This document shows, one piece after another, positions 25,983 to 35,519 of a stretch of DNA of 44,518 bases. The stretch is from Ruminococcaceae bacterium AB4001 (GTDB lineage Bacteria > Bacillota > Clostridia > Saccharofermentanales > Saccharofermentanaceae), in assembly GCA_000621765.1 (NCBI GenBank), contig JHXJ01000028.1, positions 1 to 44,518 of the forward strand. The letters are read 5' to 3'. The position numbers and the translations under genes are program-made. The first letter of the stretch is position 1. Each line of letters opens with the position of its first letter. The notes under the pieces were generated by a model that saw only the letters and a list, made by a program, of their open reading frames with translations, had not been told where the DNA came from and searched no databases.

Positions 25983-26702
25983 ATGGCAGCTAACAAGGTT
26001 TTGCTCGTAGACGACGATCAGGGCATCATTGAAGTACTCAAACTCTATTTTGAGAAAGAAGGATACCAGGTATCCACATGCATGCAGGGCGATAAAGCTG
26101 TAGCAGCATTTCAGGCATTCTCACCCGATATCGTGATTCTGGATCTCATGCTCCCGGGCATGGATGGTAACGATATCTGCAGAGAGATCAGAAAGACATC
26201 TGATACGCCGATCATCATGCTTACGGCAAGAACCGATACATTGGATAAGATCGTAGGACTTGAACTTGGTGCAGATGACTATATTCCGAAGCCGTTTGAG
26301 CCTAAGGAAGTCCTTGCAAGAGTAAAGGCTGTTTTAAGACGTACTGACAAGCGTGATCAGGCACCTGCATCTTCAGACGGTAAAGAAGGTTCTTCAGACG
26401 TTATTACATATCCCGGATTCTCAGTTGATAAGATCCGCTATGTTGTATGCGTTGACGGCAATGAGATCTACATGCCGCCGAAGGAACTTGAACTTCTCTT
26501 CTTCCTTGCTTCAAATCCGAACAGAGTATTTACCAGAGAGCAGCTCCTGGAGAATGTCTGGGGTTACGATTTCTACGGAGAATCCCGTACAGTCGACGTA
26601 CACATCAAGCGTATCAGAGAGAAGATCGAGAACCCTGACAGGGAGCAGAACTGGAGTATTAAGACTGTCTGGAGCAAAGGTTATAAATTCGAGACGAGGT
26701 AA
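25983..26702 (+). CDS. OmpR/PhoB-family response regulator
   Basis: A 239-residue DNA-binding response regulator. The receiver domain has the acidic pocket VDDD near residue 10, the phospho-acceptor D54 in VILDLMLPG, the conserved T/A of LTAR and the K of DDYIPKPF. The C-terminal winged helix has PPKELELLFFLASNPNRVFTREQLLENVWGYDFYGESRTVDVHIKRIREK-type sequence, the OmpR hallmark. It is directly followed by its cognate kinase, seven bases away. WalR/ResD/PhoB-like regulators share this layout; I cannot tell which regulon from the sequence. The upstream palindrome may be an operator. Confidence 0.93.
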   Translation: MAANKVLLVDDDQGIIEVLKLYFEKEGYQVSTCMQGDKAVAAFQAFSPDIVILDLMLPGMDGNDICREIRKTSDTPIIMLTARTDTLDKIVGLELGADDYIPKPFEPKEVLARVKAVLRRTDKRDQAPASSDGKEGSSDVITYPGFSVDKIRYVVCVDGNEIYMPPKELELLFFLASNPNRVFTREQLLENVWGYDFYGESRTVDVHIKRIREKIENPDREQNWSIKTVWSKGYKFETR

Positions 26703-26709
26703 GTGATTT

Positions 26710-28260
26710 ATGGCGCCGAGAGCTGACGGTAAGCAAGTATCGGCGGGCTTTGCTGTATTTCTTATATCTTTTCTTGTACTGGCAACTCTGATTGTATTTG
26801 CAGTCTTGTTGTTCCTTTCCTATGAAAATATGTACAACAATCTCATTGAGAGAGTTGATAAGAGTACAGAAACAGCAGCGCGCGATCTGGCCACCGACGT
26901 TTCCTCGATAGCCTCGCTTCAGAGTATTCCTTTTGAATATACGATCAATGATGACGGTACGGATAATTTCAAGAATTCCCGTATCGTCGAAAAGTTTGTC
27001 AATTCGTCGACATACCGTTCTGCAGGTTCCGTTTATATTACTGATATCAAAGGAAGGATCATTATCCGGAATTCCTTTGTCTATGATGTTGCTGACAATC
27101 TCCTGACAACGGATGAATCACCGCTGTATATTGCACAGCAGGATGTTCTTGATCTGCTGACACAGGCTGATCAGACGTTCATCGCCAAGACCGGTTCGAA
27201 CAATACCGGAAGGGTCATTTCGATCTGCTGCGTAAAGATCCCCGAGACTGAGTATTTCTGTATAGTAAGTAACAGTGAGGGTACAGAGGAGACCAAGAAC
27301 GAATACGTCAATGTCATATTCATTCCTGCAATGGTTGCGATGGTAATCGCAATAATCCTCTATGTCGTATTTGTATATTTCAGCCTGATGCCTGTAAAGG
27401 AGATCTCACAGGCGATCTCAAAGGTTGCGGAAGGCGATTACTCGGTAAGAGTCAGTCCGAAATATTCGGAGATGAATGACTTTACGACACTTGCCGTATC
27501 ATCCGAATTTACTGAGATGGGAAGCACGGTCAATAAGATGATCGAGTCTCTCGAAAATCAGGAGCACGACAGAGAGATGTTCATCTCATCCATCGCGCAC
27601 GATATAAGGACTCCTCTGACATCGATCAACGGTTTTGTTACGGCGATGCTCGACGGCACTATTCCTGAAGAAAAACAGGCTCATTATCTTGAGCTCATAA
27701 AGCAGCAGACAGACAGGATCAGGACGCTCGTAACCCAGATGACAGAGGCTTCTTCGCTCTCGCATCCTGATCCGGACATGATGGAAGAATTCAATGTCAA
27801 TGACATGATCATTGATATCGTTGATAACCTTGAAGCACAGCTTACCGATAAGCAGATAAGGGTAATTAAATCCCTTGATCCCGGTCCGGGCATCATGGTC
27901 TATGGCGAGGCTCAGCAGCTGTGCAGAGTAATAATCAACATAATTACTAACGCTATCAAGTTCACGCCGATGAATGGCGAGATCAAGATATCTACCGAAT
28001 CCAATCCCAAGCAGAGAAAGGTAATCATTTCCGTTGAAGACTCCGGCGCGGGTGTCGAAGAATCAAAGAGACAGAGGATCTTCGAGAGCTTCTATCAGGC
28101 AGACCCGTCCAGAAAAGCGGAAGGATTCGGTCTCGGTCTTTATATCTGCAAACAGATCCTCGCAGGTCACGGACAGACGATCATCTGCGACGAAGGAAGA
28201 GAACTGGGTGGTGCAAGATTTGTTTTCTCATTCCCTTATCCGCCTGAGAATCAGGAGTAA
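26710..28260 (+). CDS. Membrane sensor histidine kinase
   Basis: The 516-residue product has a membrane segment at about 13-38, an extracytoplasmic sensor region to about 195 (Cache/PAS-like size), a second membrane segment (about 200-223) and a HAMP linker. The HisKA box is ISSIAHDIRTPLTSI with phospho-acceptor H297, and the HATPase domain has NIITNAIKFTP (N box), VEDSGAGVEESKRQRIFESF and AEGFGLGLYICK (G boxes). It pairs with the response regulator just upstream. The signal is unknown; cell-envelope stress is possible given the neighbourhood, but that is a guess. Confidence 0.93.
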   Translation: MAPRADGKQVSAGFAVFLISFLVLATLIVFAVLLFLSYENMYNNLIERVDKSTETAARDLATDVSSIASLQSIPFEYTINDDGTDNFKNSRIVEKFVNSSTYRSAGSVYITDIKGRIIIRNSFVYDVADNLLTTDESPLYIAQQDVLDLLTQADQTFIAKTGSNNTGRVISICCVKIPETEYFCIVSNSEGTEETKNEYVNVIFIPAMVAMVIAIILYVVFVYFSLMPVKEISQAISKVAEGDYSVRVSPKYSEMNDFTTLAVSSEFTEMGSTVNKMIESLENQEHDREMFISSIAHDIRTPLTSINGFVTAMLDGTIPEEKQAHYLELIKQQTDRIRTLVTQMTEASSLSHPDPDMMEEFNVNDMIIDIVDNLEAQLTDKQIRVIKSLDPGPGIMVYGEAQQLCRVIINIITNAIKFTPMNGEIKISTESNPKQRKVIISVEDSGAGVEESKRQRIFESFYQADPSRKAEGFGLGLYICKQILAGHGQTIICDEGRELGGARFVFSFPYPPENQE

Positions 28261-28266
28261 CGCGGT

Positions 28267-28908
28267 TTGGCAGATAAGAATACCAGGATAAAAGCTCTTG
28301 CCAAAAAGACTTTTGAAGCTCTGTCAACAGAGTTTCCCGAAAGCGCATGCTCTTTGGAGACAGATTGTCCTCAAAACCTAGCCATCAGAGGAATATTGTC
28401 CGCCCAATGTACCGACAAAAGGGTTAATATTACGGCAAGGCAGCTTTTCGAGAAGTTCCCTGACATGGAATCCATAGCCAATCAGGATCCGGAAGTTATA
28501 GCAGACATCATCAAGCCGTGCGGACTGACCTCTTCGAAGACGAAGTCTGTAATAGCTTTTGCAAAGAAGATGACCGGAGAATGGGGCGGTGTCATTCCGA
28601 ATGATGTTGATGCCCTAATGGAAGTTCCCGGCATCGGCAGGAAGATAGCAAATCTTATAGTCGGAGAAGTATACGGAACGCCTGCTGTAGTCGTAGACAC
28701 GCACTGTAAGCGCGTGATGAAGAGGATAGGAATAACAGACGGAGACGACCCGGCGAAGGTCGAGAAGGACATAATGAAGGCATTTCCCGAAGATCAGTGG
28801 ATTAATATCGGACATCTGTCGGTCGATCTCGGCAGAAAGTACTGCAAGGCACAGTCACCTTCGTGTGATATCTGTCCGCTGTCGTCTTTCTGTGGCAGGA
28901 GGATCTGA
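28267..28908 (+). CDS. nth: Endonuclease III (DNA glycosylase/AP lyase)
   Basis: Nth removes oxidised pyrimidines and cleaves AP sites in base-excision repair. The 213-residue product has the helix-hairpin-helix VPGIGRKIANLI with catalytic K126, the catalytic D144 in VVVDTHCKRV, and a 4Fe-4S cluster at C193-x6-C200-x2-C203-x5-C209. Start is TTG at 28267, supported by AGGAG overlapping the kinase stop. It is complete and ordinary. recG starts five bases later, a repair pairing. Confidence 0.95.
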   Translation: MADKNTRIKALAKKTFEALSTEFPESACSLETDCPQNLAIRGILSAQCTDKRVNITARQLFEKFPDMESIANQDPEVIADIIKPCGLTSSKTKSVIAFAKKMTGEWGGVIPNDVDALMEVPGIGRKIANLIVGEVYGTPAVVVDTHCKRVMKRIGITDGDDPAKVEKDIMKAFPEDQWINIGHLSVDLGRKYCKAQSPSCDICPLSSFCGRRI

Positions 28909-28913
28909 AGAAT

Positions 28914-31091
28914 ATGCCTGCGATCCACCTTTCAAATCCGGTAACCGATCTTTACGGTATCGGTCCGGCGGCTGAAGAAAAGCTTGCCAAACTGGACATA
29001 TACACGATCTATGATCTGATCGCTTTTATTCCCTGGCGCTATGACGACTGGTCCGATGTCGGATCGATCGCATCTTTCAATATTGATGACCGTTATGACG
29101 ATAATACCGGTTACGATCTTTCTTTCAGGGGTACCATAACCACCAATCCCACGGTGAATATTACCAGCCGTAAGAAGCCGCTCAGCTTTTTCGTCAATGA
29201 CGGTACCGGAAGGATCAAACTTACTTTCTTTAATTCATCTTATCTTGCAGGCAAATTTTCGCAGGGTGATGAATGCTTCGTGCATGGCAGCGTTACCATG
29301 TTTAACGGTCAGATGCAGATGGTAAATCCGTATATAGAAAAGGCGGAGAAAATAGCTGATGATGCACTGGTAAGACCGGTTTATCACCTTACTGCAGGCA
29401 TCACATCCAACAACATTTCAAAATGGGTGAAGACAGCATTAAAGCTTTGCGGTGATGAACTGCTGTCGGTGATCCCTGCTTCGATCGCGGAAAAGAAGGG
29501 GTTCCTTCCTCCCCGTGAAGTATATGAGAAAGCACATTTCCCGGGTTCTGTTGAGGAAGCGAGGAAAGCCAGGGAGCAGCTCGCATATGAGGAACTTATC
29601 CTGCTCGGTATCGGCATGAAGTTATACAGTTCCGGACACGGGATAAAAGAGATAGCAGAACAGGTCATCCCGTCAGGTCCTGACGGCATAGATCCTGAAG
29701 TTCTTGCCAAATGGAGACAGGTGAAGGGCAATCTCGGATTTACTTTAACTCCTGACCAGAATAATGCCTTCCGTGACGTTCAGACTGATCTCATGTCGAC
29801 AGTTCCGATGAACAGACTCATCCAGGGTGACGTAGGTTCAGGCAAGACTGTGGTAGCTGCGCTTTCCATGATCATCACGGCATTGATGGGAAAGCAGGCC
29901 GTGCTTCTCGCGCCTACTTCCGTTCTGGCTTCACAGCACTATAAGACGATATCAAATCTGATGAGAAACAGCGGGATGGAACCCGTACTTCTGCTCGGAA
30001 AGACAAAGCCTTCAGAAAAGCACGAGATAAAGGATAAGATCGCAGACGGTTCTGCTAAAGTCATAATCGGAACTCATGCTCTTCTTACTGACGATATCAG
30101 GTACAGTGATCTCGCTCTTGTAATAGCAGATGAGCAGCACCGTTTCGGCGTAAAGCAGAGAGAAAAACTTCTGTTTAAAGATACCGAGAAGGAAGGCACC
30201 GTCAAGAGCGTGCACAATCTCATCATGACTGCAACGCCTATTCCGAGAACGCTCGCTATGGTGATCTATGGCGATATGGCTACATCTGTTATCAAGCAGA
30301 AACCGGCCGGCCGTCAGGAGATTACGACATGGTTCGTCAGTTCCAAGAAGAGCAAGGCGATAGAAGAGATGATGAGCATCAAGCTTGCAGCCGGAGAGCA
30401 GGTCTATATCGTCTGTGCAAAGATCGATAAGGACGAGACAGAGTCCGGCGAGGATAACCTTATCGGTGAACCTGTAGGCGGAGATGACAGCGTAACAAGT
30501 GTTTTCGACATGAAGAAGACAATAGATTCAATGAGCAATCTTTCTCAATACCAGAGTGCTGTTCTTTATGGTTCGATGAAAGAGAAAGATAAGCTCGAGA
30601 CGATGGAGCGTTTCATCGCAGGAGACATTAAGATCCTGATCTCGACCACGGTCATTGAGGTCGGTGTCGATAACCCTAATGCCAATGCCATGATTATTAT
30701 GGATGCAGACAGATTCGGTCTGTCCACGCTTCACCAGTTGAGAGGACGTATAGGAAGGGGCGACAAGAAGTCTTTCTGTCTGCTCGTATCCGAATCAAGA
30801 TCAGAATTAGCGCTCCAGCGTATGAAGATGATGTGCGAATCAAGCGACGGTTTTTCGCTCGCTGAAAAGGATCTTGAATTACGCGGTCCGGGAGACTTTT
30901 ACGGGACAAGGCAGCATGGTATTCCTACTTTGCGCGCAGCAAACCTGTATACTGATATGAACATCGCCGGCGAAGCATGTGAAGCTGTTAACAAGGTAAT
31001 AGAAGAAGGCGGAGAAGAAGCTGAACGTCTTAACGAAGCTATAAAGAAGATGTTTGAGTTAAGGTTCGCCAGAAAGATGGAGCAGATCTGA
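28914..31091 (+). CDS. recG: ATP-dependent DNA helicase RecG
   Basis: RecG remodels stalled replication forks and branch-migrates Holliday junctions. The 725-residue product has the N-terminal wedge/OB domain (GTITTNPTVNITSRKKPLS to about residue 160), then Walker A GDVGSGKT, the LLAPTSVLASQHY block and the DEQH box in IADEQHRFGVKQREKL. Helicase C-terminal motifs are VIEVGVDNPNA, GLSTLHQLRGRIGRG and the TRG-region ending DLELRGPGDFYGTRQHG. AGGAGG precedes the ATG. The stop overlaps rsmD (ATCTGATG). Confidence 0.96.
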   Translation: MPAIHLSNPVTDLYGIGPAAEEKLAKLDIYTIYDLIAFIPWRYDDWSDVGSIASFNIDDRYDDNTGYDLSFRGTITTNPTVNITSRKKPLSFFVNDGTGRIKLTFFNSSYLAGKFSQGDECFVHGSVTMFNGQMQMVNPYIEKAEKIADDALVRPVYHLTAGITSNNISKWVKTALKLCGDELLSVIPASIAEKKGFLPPREVYEKAHFPGSVEEARKAREQLAYEELILLGIGMKLYSSGHGIKEIAEQVIPSGPDGIDPEVLAKWRQVKGNLGFTLTPDQNNAFRDVQTDLMSTVPMNRLIQGDVGSGKTVVAALSMIITALMGKQAVLLAPTSVLASQHYKTISNLMRNSGMEPVLLLGKTKPSEKHEIKDKIADGSAKVIIGTHALLTDDIRYSDLALVIADEQHRFGVKQREKLLFKDTEKEGTVKSVHNLIMTATPIPRTLAMVIYGDMATSVIKQKPAGRQEITTWFVSSKKSKAIEEMMSIKLAAGEQVYIVCAKIDKDETESGEDNLIGEPVGGDDSVTSVFDMKKTIDSMSNLSQYQSAVLYGSMKEKDKLETMERFIAGDIKILISTTVIEVGVDNPNANAMIIMDADRFGLSTLHQLRGRIGRGDKKSFCLLVSESRSELALQRMKMMCESSDGFSLAEKDLELRGPGDFYGTRQHGIPTLRAANLYTDMNIAGEACEAVNKVIEEGGEEAERLNEAIKKMFELRFARKMEQI

Positions 31092-31654
31092 TGCCAAGAG
31101 TTGTAACAGGAAGGTTCAGAGGCGCGATATTGCAGGCGCCTGAAGGAGATAAGACGAGACCTACGACTGATAAGGTCAAGGAGGCCTTGTTCTCGATAAT
31201 ACAGGCTGATGTACCGGATTCCGAGTTTCTGGATCTTTATTCCGGATCCGGACAGATCGGCATTGAGGCCTTAAGCCGGGGAGCAAAGCGTGCCACGCTC
31301 GTTGAGAAGAGCGGACAGGCTGCAGGGATTATCTCCAAAAACATCAGTAAGATAAGACTTGATGGCTCTGACGAGATCAGATTCTTTAAAAAGGGCGTTG
31401 CCCAGGCTCTGGAGATCTTAGGGCAGGCAGGTGAGAAATTTGATATTATATTCATGGATCCGCCGTACAAGGATGTTCCCATGAGGCTTGAAGAAGAGAC
31501 AAAGCTCATCTCCGGGTATGGTCTGCTCGCAGAGGGCGGGAAGCTCATCATAGAGCATGACAGGGACTATGAACCGCCCGAAGAACTTAACGGTCTCAGG
31601 CGTGTTCGTTCTTGTAGTTACGGGATTACAGTGATAACATTTTTTAAGGTATAA
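31091..31654 (+). CDS. rsmD: 16S rRNA (guanine(966)-N2)-methyltransferase RsmD
   Basis: RsmD methylates N2 of G966 in 16S rRNA. The 187-residue Rossmann-fold enzyme starts with the family block RVVTGRFRGAIL and TRPTTDKVKEALFSI, has the SAM motif FLDLYSGSGQIGIEALSRGA, and the target-base motif DPPY in IIFMDPPYKDVP. It overlaps the recG stop by one base. recG-rsmD-coaD order is common in Bacillota. Confidence 0.95.
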   Translation: MPRVVTGRFRGAILQAPEGDKTRPTTDKVKEALFSIIQADVPDSEFLDLYSGSGQIGIEALSRGAKRATLVEKSGQAAGIISKNISKIRLDGSDEIRFFKKGVAQALEILGQAGEKFDIIFMDPPYKDVPMRLEEETKLISGYGLLAEGGKLIIEHDRDYEPPEELNGLRRVRSCSYGITVITFFKV

Positions 31655-31672
31655 ATATCGGAGGATAACGGT

Positions 31673-32167
31673 TTGAAAGTAATGCTCTTTCCGGGGACAT
31701 TCGATCCCTTTACAAGAGGTCACAGAGACATAGCCAGAAGGGCTTCCAAGATCTGCGACAAGCTCGTCATTGCTGTCATGGAAAATGCCGCAAAGACACC
31801 GCTGTTTTCCCCTGAAGAACGTGTGGAATTGATTAAACTGTCATTAAAGAATGACGGTCTGGAAAATGTCGAAGTAATGGCCTGGGGAGGTCTCCTGGTA
31901 GATCTGTACAAGAAGCTCGGCTGCTGCGCCTCGGTAAGAGGCATCAGATCAGAGTCTGATTTCAGATATGAGTCTGAACACGCATTGGCTAACCGCCTTC
32001 TCTATTCAGGGTACGATGCGCTGCTTCTGCCGTGCAGAGATGATCTTTCGCTCATCAGTTCTTCCATGGTCAAGGAAGTAGGATCGTATGGCGGAGATAT
32101 CTCGAAAATGGTCCCTGCCGAGATAATAGATTTGGTTAAGGAAAAACTTTTGAAAGGAAGGAATTAA
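31673..32167 (+). CDS. coaD: Phosphopantetheine adenylyltransferase CoaD
   Basis: CoaD converts 4'-phosphopantetheine and ATP into dephospho-CoA, the fourth step of CoA synthesis. The 164-residue product has the nucleotidyltransferase motif FPGTFDPFTRGHRDI, the VRGIRSESDFRYE block and ISSSMVKEV near the C-terminus. Start is TTG at 31673, with GGAGG about ten bases upstream; the later ATG three codons in would cut the first strand. It follows rsmD by 18 bases. Confidence 0.95.
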   Translation: MKVMLFPGTFDPFTRGHRDIARRASKICDKLVIAVMENAAKTPLFSPEERVELIKLSLKNDGLENVEVMAWGGLLVDLYKKLGCCASVRGIRSESDFRYESEHALANRLLYSGYDALLLPCRDDLSLISSSMVKEVGSYGGDISKMVPAEIIDLVKEKLLKGRN

Positions 32168-32169
32168 TA

Positions 32170-32661
32170 ATGGAGAACAGCAATTTCAATCAAGGCGGAC
32201 GTTATGACGCAATCAAGCATATCGACTACCTTATCGATATGGTAAAGGATGCATCAAGTGTTCCTTTCTCAGATAAGTGCTCAATCGAAAGAACAGAGAC
32301 GATCAATTCACTTCAGATCCTTAAGAACAGTCTTCCTGCTGCAGTCGCACAGTCCAATGATATCGTTGCAAGAGCTCAGGATATCATCAGCACTGCAAGA
32401 GAGAAGAATAAGAAGATCATCGATGACGCTAACCGCATGTATGCGATGAAGGTCAATGATCACGAGATCACAAGAGGCGCAAGAGAGGAAGCTGCGCAGA
32501 TAATCGCAAATGCTGAGGCTCAGGCTGAAGAACTCAGAAGAAATGCCCATATCTACGTTAAGTCCCTTCTTGAGAACGTTAACGAGACTCTTTCCGAGAA
32601 CATGGCTAAGATCCAGACAAATCTCACTGAGATCAACAGCACTCTCGATGAGACCGAATGA
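32170..32661 (+). CDS. Coiled-coil protein resembling ATP synthase subunit b / DivIVA-type rods
   Basis: A 163-residue protein without membrane segments. Residues 1-35 form a short N-terminal block (GRYDAIKHIDYLIDMVKDA), followed by nearly continuous helix with heptad character (about 40-160) rich in A, E, N and R, for example AREEAAQIIANAEAQAEELR. Such ALA/EE-rich helices often draw matches to ATP synthase subunit b or DivIVA, but there is no membrane anchor and no clear DivIVA N-terminal motif. It lies two bases after coaD and looks like a conserved clostridial hypothetical. Role unknown; structural or septum-site function is possible. Confidence 0.8.
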   Translation: MENSNFNQGGRYDAIKHIDYLIDMVKDASSVPFSDKCSIERTETINSLQILKNSLPAAVAQSNDIVARAQDIISTAREKNKKIIDDANRMYAMKVNDHEITRGAREEAAQIIANAEAQAEELRRNAHIYVKSLLENVNETLSENMAKIQTNLTEINSTLDETE

Positions 32662-32709
32662 TAAGTGTTCTTTAACGCCATATCTGTTATAAACTGAATT
32701 TTCATGACA

Positions 32710-32772
32710 AAGTTGTTTGCAGCGATAGGAATATCAGTGCAGGCAACTTGTCTAATATTATTAGGTATTTTT
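32710..32772 (+). promoter_or_regulatory. Stable leader hairpin and terminator-like hairpin ahead of the flippase gene
   Basis: Twelve consecutive pairs (two G-U) join AAGTTGTTTGCA (32710-32721) and TGCAGGCAACTT (32738-32749) around a 16-nt loop. Three bases later CTAATA/TATTAG (32752-32764) forms an AT-rich hairpin followed by TTTTT at 32768-32772. The pair may terminate coaD-operon transcripts or attenuate the polysaccharide genes. A -10-like TATAAA lies at 32688-32693 without a matching -35. Confidence 0.45.
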
Positions 32773-32814
32773 GCACCTGAATTCTGAAGAGATTCCCGGA
32801 GATGCCGGAAGCGT

Positions 32815-34263
32815 ATGGAAATGAATAAGTATGTGAAAAACTTTATACTTAGTGCGTCAAACACTGTGATGATGCTCCTGTTTCCGATCATCACGTTTCC
32901 GTATCTTTCCAGGATCTTAGGTCCTTCAAGTCTCGGGTGCATTTATTTTGCCCAGTCATACGGTTATTACTTCATCAACATCGCAAACTTCGGTATTACA
33001 TCATACGCTGTCAGGGAAGTTTCACGCGTAAGAAATGACAGGGCAAAAGTTGAGAAAGTTTCGAACGAGATATTCAATCTCAATTTCTTCTTTTCGATCA
33101 TCAGTACGGCGCTTTATTTCGCAGGCGTTTTTATCGTGCCGAACTTCAGGGAGAATGCCATCATCTTTGCAATCTATTCCGTAGTTATCTTTACGGACTT
33201 TCTGTCTCTGGACTGGCTCTTGCAGGCATATGATGATTACTTTTTCTCTGCGATACGCAACATGGCTATCAGGGTGATCGCACTGATCACGATATTCCTG
33301 GTCATCAAGAGTCCGGATGATTATATTATCTACACGGTGATCTTATGCTTTACCGAGATCGGAATAAGATTCCCGACATTCTTCTACGCGAGACGCAAAT
33401 ATGCGGTGCTCAACGTAGGGAGCCGTTTCCTGAATTTCAAGGAACACATCAAATCGATGTTTACCTTATTCTCGTTCAGGATCGTACGAGGGATCTCGAC
33501 TAACCTCGATAAGATGATGATAGGTTTTATGATGCTCTATGAGAACGTCGGCGTCTATTCCGCGGGTGTTAAGATCGTGCTTTTGATACAGCCGTTAGTA
33601 GAGACCGTCGGAGTCGTTTTATTTCCGAAGATCAACATATCCGCTAATTCTTCACAGGAGGAATACCATAAGAATCTGAAGATCAATTACGATCTAATCC
33701 TGATGATGGGAATGCCGATGGCTGTCGGTATATTCCTGGTCTCGCAGGGACTGATCCCGCTGTTCGCAGGAGAGAATTATACTGATGCAATAGCTGTCTC
33801 GAGGATAATGGCAGCGATGGTAGTATTGGGTCCCATAGGTGATATGCTGGGCTCGAAAATAATACTTGTTTTCAAAAAGGATAAATGGCTTCTTTATTGC
33901 TCGATATTAACAGCTGTTTCCAACCTGATTTTGAACATTATCTTTATTCCTTTGTGGGGTATCAACGGAGCTGCTGTTGCATCTGTTGCAAGCTGCGCAG
34001 TATCTGTCGTATCGAGATATATTGTGACGTTAAAGCTAACCAAAGTTAATCTGTTTACCAAGAGCCTTCTCAAATATACGTGCTTTGTTATACCATTTGT
34101 TTTACTGTACTGCCTGTTCAGGGAACAGATAGATAACAATACAATATGGATGTTCGGCTTTGTTGCCGTATGCGTGCTGATATATGTTGCAGAACTTTTG
34201 GTATTCAAAGATCCGATGGCGAAGATGATGATCGAAAAGACGTTTAAGAAGGGCAAAGGATGA
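32815..34263 (+). CDS. Polysaccharide flippase (Wzx/PST family)
   Basis: The 482-residue protein has about 12-14 membrane segments and opens with SNTVMMLLFPIITFPYLSRILGPSSLG, the typical start of oligosaccharide/teichoic-acid flippases of the MOP superfamily. It would move lipid-linked repeat units to the outer face of the membrane. ATG 32815 is used; ATG 32821 is an equal alternative, and GGAG/GGAA sequences 6-15 bases upstream do not decide. Its stop overlaps the next start (ATGA). No glycosyltransferases or polymerase are adjacent, so the substrate is unknown. Confidence 0.88.
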   Translation: MEMNKYVKNFILSASNTVMMLLFPIITFPYLSRILGPSSLGCIYFAQSYGYYFINIANFGITSYAVREVSRVRNDRAKVEKVSNEIFNLNFFFSIISTALYFAGVFIVPNFRENAIIFAIYSVVIFTDFLSLDWLLQAYDDYFFSAIRNMAIRVIALITIFLVIKSPDDYIIYTVILCFTEIGIRFPTFFYARRKYAVLNVGSRFLNFKEHIKSMFTLFSFRIVRGISTNLDKMMIGFMMLYENVGVYSAGVKIVLLIQPLVETVGVVLFPKINISANSSQEEYHKNLKINYDLILMMGMPMAVGIFLVSQGLIPLFAGENYTDAIAVSRIMAAMVVLGPIGDMLGSKIILVFKKDKWLLYCSILTAVSNLILNIIFIPLWGINGAAVASVASCAVSVVSRYIVTLKLTKVNLFTKSLLKYTCFVIPFVLLYCLFREQIDNNTIWMFGFVAVCVLIYVAELLVFKDPMAKMMIEKTFKKGKG

Positions 34264-35441
34264 TTAAGAAGATCGCTTACAATCTGTTGTCATTGCTTTT
34301 TAAGCCCTTCCCGAGGAATAAACATCTGTGGGTAACGGGTAAGATCACATCATGGGAGTTTGCCAACAATCCTCCGGCTTTTTTCGACAATTCAAAACAC
34401 TTCTTTCTTTATCTCGTAAACAACACGGATGAGAAGGTCTACTGGCTGTCTTCATCTGACGAGGAAATAAAGATGCTGAAAGAGTATAACCTTCCTGTCG
34501 TTAAGTATCCGAGCATAAAGGGAATATGGCTGGTATTAAGAGCGAAGTTTTCTTTTCACCATTACGGATCAGACCAGATCAATTACTGGTTCCAGCGCGG
34601 TTCTGTACAGTTGAATTTCTGGCATGGAACGCCGATCAAGATGATCGGTTACGACATCCGCGAAAAGATCCCGCTAAAGCATAATTTCTATCTCGATATG
34701 ATGCGCAAGGGCGGTGAGGAATATGTTTTCTCCACTTCAAAATTCGTATCGGAGAAAATATTTGAAAGAGCGTTTGACATCGGCCAGGAACACCTCCTGA
34801 ATTTCGGTTATCCGCGCATGGACGTAATGGGACTTTCGGAAGAAGAGAACATGGAGTTCTGCAGGAAGTATTCACCGGAGCTGATCAAGTACATTGAGAT
34901 CGCGAAGTCATACAAAAAAGTATTTCTGTATATGCCTACATACAGGGAAGATGATCCTTCATATTTTGAGAAAGCCAATGTCGATTTTGAAAAGATGAGC
35001 AAGGCTCTTGAAGCGGCAGACGGTGTCTTTTTCCTGAAACTTCATCCTCTCACGAAATCACCCGGGATAAAGGATTATAAGAATATCATCCAGATCGGAA
35101 ATGATGTCGATATCTATCCCTTCCTCATTTACACGACGTATCTGGTAACGGATTACTCCTCTATAGTTTTCGACTACCTGATGCTCGATAAAGAGATGAT
35201 CTTCATACCATATGATATGGAAGATTATGTAAGTCAGAGAAAACTGTATTTTGATTATGATGAGGTTACGCCCGGAATAAAGTATTCCAGCTTCAGTGAG
35301 TTTATAGACAGCATTCCGGAAACAGGCAGCCTTGACTATTCTGAAGACAGGAAAAGAGTCAGGGAGAAGATGATCGATGATTATGCTTTCGATGCAAGCG
35401 AAAGGACTTACAGGTTTATAAAAGAGCACTATAAACTTTAA
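34260..35441 (+). CDS. CDP-glycerol:glycerophosphate glycerophosphotransferase-type enzyme (TagB/TagF family)
   Basis: The 393-residue product has the Glyphos_transf motifs: LNFWHGTPIK (H122), VFSTSKFVSEKIFERAF, LYMPTYRED, FLKLHPL and VTDYSSIVFDYLML. Enzymes of this family transfer glycerophosphate, or ribitol phosphate, from the CDP-activated donor to wall teichoic acid or capsule acceptors at the inner membrane face. The N-terminus lacks a long extra domain, so it resembles TagB/short TagF more than full-length polymerases. It is coupled to the flippase gene by a 4-base overlap, which points to synthesis and export of one surface polymer. Confidence 0.88.
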   Translation: MIKKIAYNLLSLLFKPFPRNKHLWVTGKITSWEFANNPPAFFDNSKHFFLYLVNNTDEKVYWLSSSDEEIKMLKEYNLPVVKYPSIKGIWLVLRAKFSFHHYGSDQINYWFQRGSVQLNFWHGTPIKMIGYDIREKIPLKHNFYLDMMRKGGEEYVFSTSKFVSEKIFERAFDIGQEHLLNFGYPRMDVMGLSEEENMEFCRKYSPELIKYIEIAKSYKKVFLYMPTYREDDPSYFEKANVDFEKMSKALEAADGVFFLKLHPLTKSPGIKDYKNIIQIGNDVDIYPFLIYTTYLVTDYSSIVFDYLMLDKEMIFIPYDMEDYVSQRKLYFDYDEVTPGIKYSSFSEFIDSIPETGSLDYSEDRKRVREKMIDDYAFDASERTYRFIKEHYKL

Positions 35442-35519
35442 TCTTTTGAAGAAAAGACTTACAATATCTTTAAATGATTTATTGCTTATCTATCGATGTT
35501 TTAGCAGGAGGTATCTTTC

